Assembly (NCBI GenBank): GCA_902530715.1 | Contig: CACABD010000004.1 | Coordinates: 1-41,706 of the forward strand | Direction of reading: 5' to 3' | Length of the DNA stretch: 41,706 nucleotides | From: an uncultured Pelagibacteraceae bacterium | Lineage (GTDB): Bacteria > Pseudomonadota > Alphaproteobacteria > Pelagibacterales > Pelagibacteraceae | Shown: piece by piece, positions 22,508 to 34,237 of the stretch | Layout: every line of letters begins with the position of its first letter | Numbering within the stretch: position 1 is the stretch's first letter | Notes under the pieces: model-generated | The model's database searches: none | Told to the model about the DNA's origin: nothing | The model's input: only the letters and a program-made list of their open reading frames with translations | Position numbers and translations under genes: made by a program

Positions 22508-23667
22508 ATTAATATTTTTTTTGTCTCTTTTTTTATTAACTCTACGGACGGTTGATCAAATGGATTTAGTTTCATCATCTTCCCTAACAAAATAGTCTCT
22601 ATCATAAAGAAGGTAAATAATTCGCCTAATGACTCTTCATTTTTTTTTAAGATTTCAAAACTTCTAAAAGGAATATTTTTAATTTCAAAAACCTTTTTAG
22701 TTGCTTGTTTTTGTGCTTGTTTAATTGATTGTAAACTATGTCTTTTTAAATAATTGTAATTTGAAAATATTTTTTTTTTATTAATCTTTGTATTTGTTTG
22801 GGTCCTAACATCAAAAAAGGTAAAAAAACAATTCTTGTTTCCATCAAGATAAAGCTGCATTAAGCTGTGATTATCTTTTGGTAAATTGGAAATAAATGGC
22901 AGTACTCCTTTTGAATTTTTTCCCAGACTTTCTGCAACTAATTGTTGGTACCATTTAAATAGACTATTAGAACTCTCGTCATAATTAAGAATAATTGAAT
23001 TAGTTTTTTTCCTCTTTATCAAATGATATAGGGTTTCTACATTGGTAAGTAAGTTGTTAACAAAATATTTGTTAGAAATTAATTTATTAAATCTTTTAAA
23101 CTTTTTAGTATTCAGGCCCATTAACTCCGCCGGAAGCATACCAACTTCAGATAACACAGAATATCTGCCACCAATAAAGTTCTTATGTTCTATAATGTCA
23201 GATTTTAATTTTAAAGCTAGATTTCTTAAATAATTATTTCTTTTTTCAGTTATATATAGTTTATTATTAGATGAGTAAATATTCTCATTAACAATCGTCT
23301 CTAGAGTATTGCCAGACTTTGATATAATAATATTTAAAGTTTTCTTCTTTGTTTTAATTATTTGATTTTGTTCGTCAAGATTATCAAAAAAATAAAACCT
23401 TTTTTTTATATTAATCTTTAAAAAATCGTAGATGGCTTGAGCGCCTAAAGATGAACCGCCCATACCATAAATTTGGAAAATTTTATTTCTTTTAAGTTTA
23501 ATTAATAAATTTTTATTAAAAGAATAATGAAAATTGTTAGTAAAACTATGTATGAGATTTTCTTTTTTTAAGCTGTTATAAACTAAAACTTTAAAGAAGA
23601 ATTTTAATTTTGTATGAATTTTTTTTTTTTTTTTAAAATTACTAAATTTAATATTTTTTGTTAACAT
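22504..23667 (-). CDS. pgi: Glucose-6-phosphate isomerase, short divergent form
   Basis: GMGGSSLGAQAI, ISKSGNTLET, GGRYSVLSEVGMLPAELMGL. Confidence 0.85.
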   Translation of the reverse strand: MLTKNIKFSNFKKKKKIHTKLKFFFKVLVYNSLKKENLIHSFTNNFHYSFNKNLLIKLKRNKIFQIYGMGGSSLGAQAIYDFLKINIKKRFYFFDNLDEQNQIIKTKKKTLNIIISKSGNTLETIVNENIYSSNNKLYITEKRNNYLRNLALKLKSDIIEHKNFIGGRYSVLSEVGMLPAELMGLNTKKFKRFNKLISNKYFVNNLLTNVETLYHLIKRKKTNSIILNYDESSNSLFKWYQQLVAESLGKNSKGVLPFISNLPKDNHSLMQLYLDGNKNCFFTFFDVRTQTNTKINKKKIFSNYNYLKRHSLQSIKQAQKQATKKVFEIKNIPFRSFEILKKNEESLGELFTFFMIETILLGKMMKLNPFDQPSVELIKKETKKILI

Positions 23668-23671
23668 TGAT

Positions 23672-23995
23672 CTAATTTTTTATTTGATCTATAACAAAAT
23701 CTTCAGTGGATGAGCTATTTGATGAAGTTATATCTTCACTGATATCAGCGTCTTCTGATTTTATCGATGATAAAACTTCATCAATTTCTAATTCGATGGT
23801 TTCTTCTCTCGACATTTTTACTGGATCCTGAGGCTCTGGAAGAGTATTAAAGTCAGGTGGCAAAACTAGTGGGTTTTTTTTAATGACTAAAAATTCATCA
23901 CTAGACTCGTATTTTTTTCCTGTCAAACCGTCTTTGATGGATTGACAAGAATAAAGAGAAATAAATATAATTAATAAAAATATATTTCTAATCAT
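23672..23995 (-). CDS. DUF3035-like lipoprotein
   Basis: [17 protein letters not shown] lipobox, [22 protein letters not shown]; start set at 23995. Confidence 0.8.
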   Translation of the reverse strand: MIRNIFLLIIFISLYSCQSIKDGLTGKKYESSDEFLVIKKNPLVLPPDFNTLPEPQDPVKMSREETIELEIDEVLSSIKSEDADISEDITSSNSSSTEDFVIDQIKN

Positions 23996-24476
23996 TTTTT
24001 TTACTTTTAATAAAAAATTCATCTAAAATAAGGCAAATAACCCCAATTGAAATAAATATATCAGCGGGGTTAAAAATAAACCAATGAAAATCACCTATGT
24101 GGAAATCGATAAAGTCTGGCACTGCATTGTAGACAAATCTATCAAATAAATTTCCTAATGAACCCCCTAGTATTATCAAAAAAAAATATTTTCTAACATC
24201 ATCTAGTTTAAATAATATATAGATTATTAAAATATTAATTAATACAATTAAAAAAGTTATAATGTTATAAATCGTTAGACTTTCGAATGAAAGTAAACCA
24301 AACGCAATTCCTTCATTCCATATTAAATAAACATTTAAAAAAGATGTTAAAAATATTTGTTGATTACTAATATTTTCGTAAAGATTTATTACATATATTT
24401 TGCATAATCTATCTATTAAAAAAATAATAGTTACAATAAACAAATTTAGTAAAAATATTTTATTCTTTTTTTCCAT
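23988..24476 (-). CDS. lspA: Lipoprotein signal peptidase (signal peptidase II)
   Basis: [42 protein letters not shown]; start placed at 24476 (MEKKNKIF), not the track's 24545. Confidence 0.95.
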   Translation of the reverse strand: MEKKNKIFLLNLFIVTIIFLIDRLCKIYVINLYENISNQQIFLTSFLNVYLIWNEGIAFGLLSFESLTIYNIITFLIVLINILIIYILFKLDDVRKYFFLIILGGSLGNLFDRFVYNAVPDFIDFHIGDFHWFIFNPADIFISIGVICLILDEFFIKSKKND

Positions 24477-27207
24477 CAAAACTACAATTATGTCTTTCAC
24501 ATTTTTTTTGAAAAATTTTCCAACAAATAGGACATTTTTCACCAATAGCTTTTTTTGTAATTACATTCGTGTTTGCTTTAATATCTTGATTTAATTTTAA
24601 TTCTGCTTTTGAGGTAATACAAATTTCAGCAAAATCATAGTCTTTTAAAAGATCATATTTTTCTTTATTGAGTTCAATTATTATTTGAGCTTCTAAGCTA
24701 GAACCAATCAGTTTGTCAGCTCTTTTTAATTCTATGCTTGAATTAGCAATTTCTCTTACATTTAATATTTCTTTCCATTTTTTAGCAAGATTTTCGTTTT
24801 TCCAATTCTCTGGGATTGTTACAAACTTTTCTAAATGAATACTTTCATTTGATTTTTTATTTATCAATTTGAAAATCTCTTCAGTGGTGAAAGATAGAAT
24901 AGGAGCAAACCATTTGAGAAGGCAATCGAGAAGTATATTTAGTATTTGTAGACAGTCTTTTCTTCTCTTTGATTTTAAATCATCACAATACAAAGAGTCT
25001 TTTCTTATATCAAAATAAAAGGATGATAAGTCGACTGTACAAAAATTTAATAAATCTTTATAAAGTAAATGAAAATTATAAGATTTAAAATTTTTTTGGT
25101 AAGTATCGTTTAACAAATAAATCTTATGCAACATCAACTTATCTAGTTCACTCAGTTCATCATAATTTATCTTGTTAAAATCATTTTCTGAAAATTCGTC
25201 TTTTAAATTTCCAAGAATATATCTAAAAGTGTTTCTTATCTTTCTGTATGCGTCTGCATGCTGCTCCAAAATTGTATAATCTATTCTTAAATCCTCTGAA
25301 TAATTAGACGCTGCAACCCAAACTCTTAGAATATCAGCACCATATTTTTTTAAGATATCATCAGGTGAAATAACGTTACCTAATGACTTGGACATTTTAA
25401 GTCCTTTTCCATCTACAACAAATCCATGTGATAAAATTGTTTCAAATGGGGCCTCTCCTCTAGTTCCACAAGATTGTAGTAGTGAGGAATGAAACCAACC
25501 ACGATGTTGATCTGAGCCTTCTAAATACATAGAAGCAGGCCATTTTAAATCTTTTCTAGTTTCTAGAACAAAAGAGTGTGTAGAACCACTATCAAACCAT
25601 ACCTCTACAATGTCTGACAGTTTAGTAAAATTTTCTGCTTTGTATTTTTTTCCCAGAAATTTTTGAGCATCGTCTTTAAACCAACAGTCTGAACCTTCTT
25701 TCTCATAAATATTTGCTATATTTTCAAAAACTTCATCATCAACTAAAACCTTTCCATCTTTTTTACTTATAAATATTGGTAGAGGGACACCCCAAACTCT
25801 TTGTCTTGAAACACACCAATCTGGTCTGGTCTCGATCATAGACCTTAATCTCTCTTTTCCTTTCTCAGGATAAAAAACTGTTTTATTTATTGCTTTAAGC
25901 GCTTTATCTCTCAAACCATGACTCTCCATCGAGATAAACCATTGAGGGGTTGCTCTATGAACTAGTGGAGCTTTTGATCTCCACGAGTGAGGGTATGAAT
26001 GATTTAATCTACCATTGAATACTAATTTTTTTTCTTTTTTCAGTTTTTCTATGACTATGGAATTTGCTTTAAAAATGTGTATACCCTCAAATAATGGAAT
26101 ATTGTTGGTATACTTACCATCGTCATCAACAGTCTCTAGAGCTTTAATACCATTATTTAAACATAGATTAAAATCGTCTGGGCCGTGACTTGGTGCACAA
26201 TGAACAATACCTGTTCCTTGCTCAATTGTAACAAATCTTGCTTCTAACATTGGAACATTATAATCATAACCAAGATTATGAAATGGATGTGAACAGATTG
26301 TTCCATCAAAATCATTTCCTAAAAATTCAGAAATTATTTGGAATTTTTCTATTTTACACTCATCTACGAATGAGTTTAATAAATCTTTCGCAACTATTAC
26401 TTTTTTATTTTTAAAATCAGAATCACTAGTTACCTCAATAATTAAATATTTAAGACTTTTATTATAAGCCAAAGCTTTGTTTGCAGGAATTGTCCAAGGT
26501 GTTGTAGTCCAAATAATTACTTCACAATCTAATAGATCTTTATTTTTTGAATTTTTTACTGGAAAAGAGGTATATATGGTATCCGATGTATGATCTAAAT
26601 ATTCAACTTCTGCATCTGCTAATGCTGTTTTTTCCACTGTTGACCATAGAACTGGTTTATAGCCTCTGTATAAACTTCCTTCTTTTAAGAACTTACCTAA
26701 TTCTCTAACTATTTGGGCTTCTGCATCAAAGCTCATTGTTGAATAATAATTATTCCAATCACCAATTACCCCTAATCTTTGAAATTGATCTTTATGTATT
26801 TCAATCCATTTTTCTGCAAACTCTCTGCATTCTTTTCTAAATTCAACTATAGGAACATCGTTTTTATTTTTTTTATTTTTTTTATATTGCTCCTCAATTT
26901 TCCATTCTATTGGCAAGCCATGGCAATCCCATCCTGGCACATAAACTGAGTCTTGACCACTCATTTGATGAAATTTTGTAACAATATCTTTCAAAATTTT
27001 ATTGAGAGCTGTCCCCATATGAATATTTCCATTAGCGTAAGGTGGGCCATCATGTAGAACAAATTTTTCTTGACCTTTGCTTTTATCTCTTAATTGCTTG
27101 TAAAGGTTAATATTTGTCCAATACTTAATTAAATCCGGTTCTTTAACTGGAAGGTTTGCCTTCATTGAGAAAGCTGTTTTAGGTAAGTTTATTTGCTCTT
27201 TGCTCAT
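24460..27207 (-). CDS. ileS: Isoleucyl-tRNA synthetase
   Basis: [60 protein letters not shown]. Confidence 0.98.
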   Translation of the reverse strand: MSKEQINLPKTAFSMKANLPVKEPDLIKYWTNINLYKQLRDKSKGQEKFVLHDGPPYANGNIHMGTALNKILKDIVTKFHQMSGQDSVYVPGWDCHGLPIEWKIEEQYKKNKKNKNDVPIVEFRKECREFAEKWIEIHKDQFQRLGVIGDWNNYYSTMSFDAEAQIVRELGKFLKEGSLYRGYKPVLWSTVEKTALADAEVEYLDHTSDTIYTSFPVKNSKNKDLLDCEVIIWTTTPWTIPANKALAYNKSLKYLIIEVTSDSDFKNKKVIVAKDLLNSFVDECKIEKFQIISEFLGNDFDGTICSHPFHNLGYDYNVPMLEARFVTIEQGTGIVHCAPSHGPDDFNLCLNNGIKALETVDDDGKYTNNIPLFEGIHIFKANSIVIEKLKKEKKLVFNGRLNHSYPHSWRSKAPLVHRATPQWFISMESHGLRDKALKAINKTVFYPEKGKERLRSMIETRPDWCVSRQRVWGVPLPIFISKKDGKVLVDDEVFENIANIYEKEGSDCWFKDDAQKFLGKKYKAENFTKLSDIVEVWFDSGSTHSFVLETRKDLKWPASMYLEGSDQHRGWFHSSLLQSCGTRGEAPFETILSHGFVVDGKGLKMSKSLGNVISPDDILKKYGADILRVWVAASNYSEDLRIDYTILEQHADAYRKIRNTFRYILGNLKDEFSENDFNKINYDELSELDKLMLHKIYLLNDTYQKNFKSYNFHLLYKDLLNFCTVDLSSFYFDIRKDSLYCDDLKSKRRKDCLQILNILLDCLLKWFAPILSFTTEEIFKLINKKSNESIHLEKFVTIPENWKNENLAKKWKEILNVREIANSSIELKRADKLIGSSLEAQIIIELNKEKYDLLKDYDFAEICITSKAELKLNQDIKANTNVITKKAIGEKCPICWKIFQKKCERHNCSFDGKKE

Positions 27208-28139
27208 TAATTGATTTTTTTTGCTTTTTTTATATCAAGTTTTATTTGTTTTTTTAAATTCTTTATATTTTCAAATTTTTTTTCACCTCTAATAAATTTT
27301 ACAAACTCAACTCTAATTCTTTTACCATAAATTTTTTTATTAAAGTTGAATATATTTACCTCTAAAAGTATTTTTTTTTGATTAAAGGTTGGTCTAATAC
27401 CTAAGTTAGCAATTCCCTTATAAATCTTCTTGTCTGACAATAAGTTAACCTTAACGGCGTAGACGCCTAGTTTTGATATAACGTAATTTTGCATTTCGAT
27501 ATTACATGTGGGAAATCCAATTGTTTTTCCTAACTGTCTTCCTTTTTTAACAACTCCCTCAACAGTCCATAATCTGTCTAGATATTTATTAGCAGTATTT
27601 AAATTTCCATCTTGTAACAACTTTCTTATTAATGACGATGAAATCACTTTATTTTTTATTTTAAGTGGCGAAGGTTTTATAACTTTATAATTGTATTTTT
27701 TTTGATATTTTTTTAATAATTTTACATCACCTTCCCTTTTATTACCAAATTTAAAGTTGTTGCTCACATATATATATTTCATTCCAATTTTTTTAATTAA
27801 GATGTTTTTGATAAAATCATTACACTTTATTCTTGAAAATTTTTTATTAAAATTTTGGTTAATAACAAAGTCCACATTAAAATTTTTTAATATTTTAATT
27901 TTTTCATTGAGATTAGAAATTCTGTAATTTATTAAACCTTTAGAAAAAAACATTTTTGGAATTGGATCAAAAGTAAAAACACCAATTTTTAGTTTTGTTT
28001 TATATTTTAATTTTTTTGCTCTTTCAAAAAGTTTTCTATGTCCTAAATGTAATCCATCGAAACTTCCAATTAAGATAATTGAGCCTTTGTCTTTATTTTT
28101 GATATTAAAATTTTTGTATAAATTAATTTTTTTTACCAT
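27207..28139 (-). CDS. ribF: Riboflavin kinase/FAD synthetase
   Basis: GSFDGLHLGHRKLF, SSSLIRKLLQDGN, KTIGFPTCNI. Confidence 0.95.
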   Translation of the reverse strand: MVKKINLYKNFNIKNKDKGSIILIGSFDGLHLGHRKLFERAKKLKYKTKLKIGVFTFDPIPKMFFSKGLINYRISNLNEKIKILKNFNVDFVINQNFNKKFSRIKCNDFIKNILIKKIGMKYIYVSNNFKFGNKREGDVKLLKKYQKKYNYKVIKPSPLKIKNKVISSSLIRKLLQDGNLNTANKYLDRLWTVEGVVKKGRQLGKTIGFPTCNIEMQNYVISKLGVYAVKVNLLSDKKIYKGIANLGIRPTFNQKKILLEVNIFNFNKKIYGKRIRVEFVKFIRGEKKFENIKNLKKQIKLDIKKAKKIN

Positions 28140-28942
28140 ACTAAATTTTTTTGTGTGTAATCTATATTTACATGATATTTTGTTTTTAACTCATTAATAT
28201 TATTTTCATTGTTATGGATACCACTCATTATAAATAGTGATTTAAAATTTTGGACATTGGCTCCCTTAATATCTGTGTTCAAATTGTCCCCAATGCAAAG
28301 AATCCTTTTATTTTTAATGTCTGTTGATTGCGTATAAATTAGTGGATAAGGTTTACCAAAATATTCTACTTCACCCCCAAGATCCTCAAAAATTTTAGCT
28401 ACAGATCCAGCACAAAATTCTCTATTACTCCCTCTGTCAACAACTAGATCTGGATTAGTGCAAACCATTTTTTTATCTAATTTATTTTTAAGTAAATTTT
28501 TATAATAGTCTAAATTTTTTGAAAAATTATCATATAATCCTGTGCAAATAATAAAATCAGACTCATCTAAGTTATTTACTTTAAATTCTTCAAAAGACTT
28601 AAATAAATCAAAGTCACGTGGAGGTCCAACATGAAAGAATTTTAAACCTTTATATTTAGACTTCAAAAATTTCAAAGCCGCTTCTCCAGATGTAAATACT
28701 TTTTTGCATTTACTTTCGTCTAATCCCATATTCTTTAGAAAGTTTATTACAGTGATATTTGGTCTTGGTGCATTTGTTAGCAAAATATATTCTTTTTTGA
28801 ACTGCTCAAGTTGATCAAGCACATTGAGAGACTCTTTATATAATTTAATTCCATTATGCAGCACGCCCCAAATATCAATAAATAATAAGTCAATATCACT
28901 TATTATTGATTTAAGACCTGTTTTATCTAAATTTACGGTCAT
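28133..28942 (-). CDS. HAD superfamily class IIA hydrolase
   Basis: LLFIDIWGVLHNG, LLTNAPRP, CTNPDLVVDRG, YFGKPYPLIY, CIGDNLNTDIKGA. Confidence 0.88.
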   Translation of the reverse strand: MTVNLDKTGLKSIISDIDLLFIDIWGVLHNGIKLYKESLNVLDQLEQFKKEYILLTNAPRPNITVINFLKNMGLDESKCKKVFTSGEAALKFLKSKYKGLKFFHVGPPRDFDLFKSFEEFKVNNLDESDFIICTGLYDNFSKNLDYYKNLLKNKLDKKMVCTNPDLVVDRGSNREFCAGSVAKIFEDLGGEVEYFGKPYPLIYTQSTDIKNKRILCIGDNLNTDIKGANVQNFKSLFIMSGIHNNENNINELKTKYHVNIDYTQKNLVW

Positions 28943-29009
28943 GAATGAGATATAGCTTAAAAATCTCTTAATTTCTTTGGTTTTTTTACCATATATTTTT
29001 TTCCAGCAC

Positions 29010-29038
29010 CTTGAAAAATTAGAGCTTTAAGACTATAT
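29010..29038 (+). promoter_or_regulatory. Candidate sigma32-type heat-shock promoter upstream of groES
   Basis: CTTGAA - 17 nt - CTATAT, 26 nt before the groES ATG; no CIRCE-type inverted repeat seen. Confidence 0.5.
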
Positions 29039-29064
29039 GACCTCAATATTTAAAGGAGTAATTT

Positions 29065-29358
29065 ATGAAATTTAAACCTTTGCATGATAGAGTTCTTATC
29101 GAAGTGCTTGATAGCAGTGAAAAAACTGCTGGAGGAATAATTATACCTGACTCAGCTCAAGAGAAACCTCAAGAGGGAAAAGTAGTTGCTGTTGGTGGTG
29201 GTTCTAAAACTGAAGATGGCAAAATTATACCAATGGATGTAAAAGTCGGAGACAAAGTTTTATTTGGTAAGTGGTCTGGAACTGAAGTGAAAATAGATGG
29301 AAAAGAATACAGCATAATGAAAGAGTCTGACATTATGGGTATTTCAACATCAAAATAA
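29065..29358 (+). CDS. groES: Co-chaperonin GroES
   Basis: [57 protein letters not shown]. Confidence 0.99.
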   Translation: MKFKPLHDRVLIEVLDSSEKTAGGIIIPDSAQEKPQEGKVVAVGGGSKTEDGKIIPMDVKVGDKVLFGKWSGTEVKIDGKEYSIMKESDIMGISTSK

Positions 29359-29375
29359 TATTTATGAAGGAGTAA

Positions 29376-31126
<1,751 letters not shown>

Positions 31127-31142
31127 GTTTTAAAAAGTTTTG

Positions 31143-31460
31143 TTATTTTTGTTTTGGGAAAATCAAGTAAATTTGAAACAATTGTCCAACTATAGGAATT
31201 AAAATAATAAGAAAAAACAATCTTTTCATCCCAATAGAGTTAATTCTTTGTATAGAATTAAATATTGAAATAACAATAGTAATCAAAAGGTACAAAGGTA
31301 AAAACTGATTGAGTTGAAAGTTTTGTATTTGTCCGCCAATAATTACAAAAACGAATAAACTTATTATAAGTGTTAGTTGAACACAAAAGTAATCCAATCT
31401 TCCTGCTTTATCCTTTAAATTAAATAAATTTTTTATTCTATAAATTATACATTTAGTCAT
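31143..31460 (-). CDS. DUF805-like membrane protein
   Basis: N-terminal GRLDYF, IQRINSIGMKRLFFLIILIPIVGQLFQIYLIFP (DUF805-type RL-x-DIG...LIP-GWI pattern). Confidence 0.65.
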   Translation of the reverse strand: MTKCIIYRIKNLFNLKDKAGRLDYFCVQLTLIISLFVFVIIGGQIQNFQLNQFLPLYLLITIVISIFNSIQRINSIGMKRLFFLIILIPIVGQLFQIYLIFPKQK

Positions 31461-31472
31461 GATGATATTCCC

Positions 31473-31802
31473 TTATAATGTCAGCACCATATAAATCAAC
31501 CATAACTGGTTTAAGACTGCTACACCCATAAGTATTTTCACTAAAATACCCCAATTAAAACCTGGTAAATTTTTTTCTTTTTTGTTTAAACTGTAATTAG
31601 TTGCGCTGTTCCAAGTTCCAATAACAGTTGCTAGTAGATACAATGCTTGAAGAATAATAATAATTAAACCGGCATTATTATCTGGATAAGCGATATTTTC
31701 TTTAGGTAATAAATCAATTACTATTTTCAACGCTACGTTTGTTCCAAAATATATGAACCAAAATGAAAATGCTAAAGATAATTCTCCTCTAAAAAATCTC
31801 AT
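31473..31802 (-). CDS. Hypothetical membrane protein (three to four TM)
   Basis: 109-aa ORF between co-oriented genes with short spacers; hydrophobic segments. Confidence 0.65.
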   Translation of the reverse strand: MRFFRGELSLAFSFWFIYFGTNVALKIVIDLLPKENIAYPDNNAGLIIIILQALYLLATVIGTWNSATNYSLNKKEKNLPGFNWGILVKILMGVAVLNQLWLIYMVLTL

Positions 31803-31832
31803 AAAGTAAAATTAACACAATATTCAATAAAG

Positions 31833-32516
31833 TCATCTTCTAAGTATAACCGCTCTAAGTAAAAACCAAACATTTCTTAAGTTTAATATACTTGTTAGCG
31901 ATCCTATTACATATGTAAAGGCACAAACTCTTAAAATAGATTTACATGATGAATGATATTCAACTGGAATTTTCTTTTCTAATATTGGCATTGCCCTTTT
32001 AAAACTAGCATCTAATTCAACATCTAAAGTAATTAGGTGTGAAATCATTGTGATTAATATTGATGCAAAAATTATTAATACACAAACTCTTATAAAAGGA
32101 AGTGCCCCAGTCGCTAGGATTGCGGGGATACCAGCATATAGTAATAAACTTGATATTTTATTTAACCATGCTGTTTTTGAAATAATTTTTTGCCTTCTCA
32201 TAAGAGGTGGATAATTTTCCTTATCCTGAATTGCATGACCTATTTCATGGCACATGACCGTGATACTTGTAATACTTTTTTTATCTAGTCTATCTGGTTT
32301 AACTCTTACAGTTTTTGAGTTTGGATCATAATGATCTCCAATTTTAGTATCTTCAATTTTAACATTTTCTAAATCTTGTTCCTTTAACAAATTCAAACCA
32401 AATTCTTTTGCCGTAAAAGGCATATTTGGAAGGATATCGTCGTGTTTATTTAATGTATAATTTACCCACAATCCTGGTACGACATAAATAAAAATTCCAA
32501 AAAGATAAAAAATCAT
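31833..32516 (-). CDS. Neutral zinc metallopeptidase, YugP/Zn_peptidase_2-like
   Basis: DHYDPNSKTVRVKPDRLDKKSITSITVMCHEIGHAIQDKENY (HExxH), TM helices, LDVELDASFKRA. Confidence 0.87.
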   Translation of the reverse strand: MIFYLFGIFIYVVPGLWVNYTLNKHDDILPNMPFTAKEFGLNLLKEQDLENVKIEDTKIGDHYDPNSKTVRVKPDRLDKKSITSITVMCHEIGHAIQDKENYPPLMRRQKIISKTAWLNKISSLLLYAGIPAILATGALPFIRVCVLIIFASILITMISHLITLDVELDASFKRAMPILEKKIPVEYHSSCKSILRVCAFTYVIGSLTSILNLRNVWFLLRAVILRR

Positions 32517-32541
32517 ATTATAATTTTACCCCACCTCCCTC

Positions 32542-32573
32542 AATGAAGTCATCTTTTAACTTGCTTTTAAATT
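32542..32573. repeat. Leader repeat copy A, 5' of the zinc peptidase gene
   Basis: AATGAAGTCATCTTTTAACTTGCTTTTAAATT; 29/32 identical to 34238..34269, exact for the first 16 nt. Confidence 0.88.
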
Positions 32574-32584
32574 AGAGGGTTTTC

Positions 32585-32608
32585 TCAATGAAGTTTTCAA
32601 TGAAGTTC
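32585..32608. repeat. 12-nt tandem repeat x2
   Basis: TCAATGAAGTTT|TCAATGAAGTTC. Confidence 0.85.
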
Positions 32609-32639
32609 TTTAATAAGTAAGTATTAGCGTACTAAAAAT

Positions 32640-32659
32640 GCGAATGTAGGCGAATGTAA
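32640..32659. repeat. 10-nt tandem repeat x2
   Basis: GCGAATGTAG|GCGAATGTAA. Confidence 0.85.
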
Positions 32660-32686
32660 TCCCCATTAATCTCAAACAAAAAATTC

Positions 32687-32718
32687 AAAAAGGGCAGTTT
32701 TTACTGCCCTTTTTTTTT
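32687..32718. terminator. Symmetric, probably bidirectional terminator T2
   Basis: AAAAAGGGCAGT-TTTT-ACTGCCCTTTTTTTTT; perfect inverted repeat with A tract on one side and T tract on the other. Confidence 0.88.
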
Positions 32719-32739
32719 ATTTATCCGAAAATCGGTGGT

Positions 32740-32781
32740 GATGAATATAGTGATGAATGTATGATGAATGTATGATGAAGG
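32740..32781. repeat. 11-nt degenerate tandem repeat, about 3.7 copies
   Basis: GATGAATATAGT|GATGAATGTAT|GATGAATGTAT|GATGAAGG. Confidence 0.85.
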
Positions 32782-32792
32782 ATTTAGTTTTT

Positions 32793-33521
32793 TTAAATAA
32801 GCGTCAGAGACGCTTTAAACAAATTTGTATTAGTAGGGTCTTTTGAAATCATTTTTTTTTCAGGTGTTGGAAAAAAGAAAATATTATAGTACCAACCAGG
32901 ATAGTCTAAACCATTTTTTTTATCATCTATTTTAGATTTTTTTCTTATTTTTAGATCTTTATTAAATACAACTTCTAAAAGTTTTTTATCCCAAATATAT
33001 TTATTATTTAGATTAACCAAGTTAATAAATGAATATTTTTCGTTATTTTTAAATCTATTTTTTAAAATATTTAAAAGAATTTTTGGTAGTTCCTTTATTT
33101 TTTTTTTATCAAGTTTTTTGAATATTTTTATAGGTTCAGGTTCATCCCAACTATGTCCATCCCCATGATAAAAAGAACTTGTAATCAAAAAACTGATGTT
33201 ACTTTTTTTACTACTTAAATACCCAAACTCTTGTTTTCTAATCCAAACTCCTTCTGGATTATTATCAATAGTTTGAATTAAAGGTATATATTCAAATAAT
33301 TTACTTAAACTATTAAAACTTTTTTTTGGATTTTCGAAATGACTATAGTTTGGATTTACCCAATCTCTTCCTTCAGTTAAGTTTTCATAACCATCATAAC
33401 CAAATCCTCTTGATAAAGCATAATCAAAAAGCATATGTGGTCTCGAAATTATGTATTCAGGTAAATTTGATTTTGAAAACACTTGGAAGAAAATTTCAAT
33501 GTTGAATTTTGGTTTTTTCAT
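32793..33521 (-). CDS. Hypothetical protein, no recognised family
   Basis: 242-aa ORF, SD-range spacing (9 nt) behind the upstream ORF; W/Y-rich motifs DYPGWYYNIFFFPTPE, YHGDGHSWDEPEP. Confidence 0.75.
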   Translation of the reverse strand: MKKPKFNIEIFFQVFSKSNLPEYIISRPHMLFDYALSRGFGYDGYENLTEGRDWVNPNYSHFENPKKSFNSLSKLFEYIPLIQTIDNNPEGVWIRKQEFGYLSSKKSNISFLITSSFYHGDGHSWDEPEPIKIFKKLDKKKIKELPKILLNILKNRFKNNEKYSFINLVNLNNKYIWDKKLLEVVFNKDLKIRKKSKIDDKKNGLDYPGWYYNIFFFPTPEKKMISKDPTNTNLFKASLTLI

Positions 33522-33530
33522 TATCTAAAT

Positions 33531-34220
33531 TTAATCTTTTATCAATTTTTTAAATTCTATTCCAATTTTGTCAGTTTTATATAGTTGATTAATCACTAAT
33601 TGAGCAAATCCTACCACTTCTCTTTTATCAAACTTAATTGTTGTTTTTTTCGAATTATCTTCAACAAATTTAAGTAATCTTTTGGGATCTAATAAATTTT
33701 CAAGAGTGAGCAACCAATCTTTTCTGTTTCTTTTAAAATCTTTAAGTTTCAATTCATCAATAAAATCATCACCTGTTTTACTAGGTTTTTTATTTGCTTT
33801 AATATTTGTGGAAATCCCTCTCAAGCAATAAGATTTAATTCTTTCAATAAACTCTTTGTTAAAACGCTTTTCTTTTTTTAAAACTATTGCTTTATGATTG
33901 TGTAAATTTGATAGTTCATCTATCTCCCAAACACTATAATTTACTCTGCTAGAAGTAGATTTAATTAGTTCATCAAGATATTTAAGCGACTCATCAATTT
34001 TTCCAATTTCTTGAAGATATTTTGCTTTTCTAACTAAATCTTGAAGAGTGAGTAATTTATCAAAATCAGTATATTCCTCATCTTCTTCCATTTCATATGA
34101 CGGAGGTTCATAAATTCCATTTTTATATGCCTCATCTAAAACCTTTATTGCTTCCTCAACTTTATTCTCTTTTTTAAGTTTGGTTGCTTTTTTAAGAAGA
34201 TCACTTACTTTCATACTCAA
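33531..34220 (-). CDS. Hypothetical TPR-like helical protein
   Basis: Two helical repeats DLLKKATKLKKENKVEEAIKVLDEAYKNG / DLVRKAKYLQEIGKIDESLKYLDELIKS; ATG at 34214 is an alternative start. Confidence 0.75.
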   Translation of the reverse strand: MSMKVSDLLKKATKLKKENKVEEAIKVLDEAYKNGIYEPPSYEMEEDEEYTDFDKLLTLQDLVRKAKYLQEIGKIDESLKYLDELIKSTSSRVNYSVWEIDELSNLHNHKAIVLKKEKRFNKEFIERIKSYCLRGISTNIKANKKPSKTGDDFIDELKLKDFKRNRKDWLLTLENLLDPKRLLKFVEDNSKKTTIKFDKREVVGFAQLVINQLYKTDKIGIEFKKLIKD

Positions 34221-34237
34221 ACCTAACCCAACTCTAA

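Noticed and set aside
22504-23667. pgi as a pseudogene because it is short (387 aa)
   Set aside because: Frame is uninterrupted and key motifs (GGSSLGA, SKSGNT, GGRYS) are present; a short divergent form is more likely.
32740-32781. Possible CRISPR-like array
   Set aside because: Repeat units are 11-12 nt with no spacers and no cas genes nearby; a simple tandem repeat.
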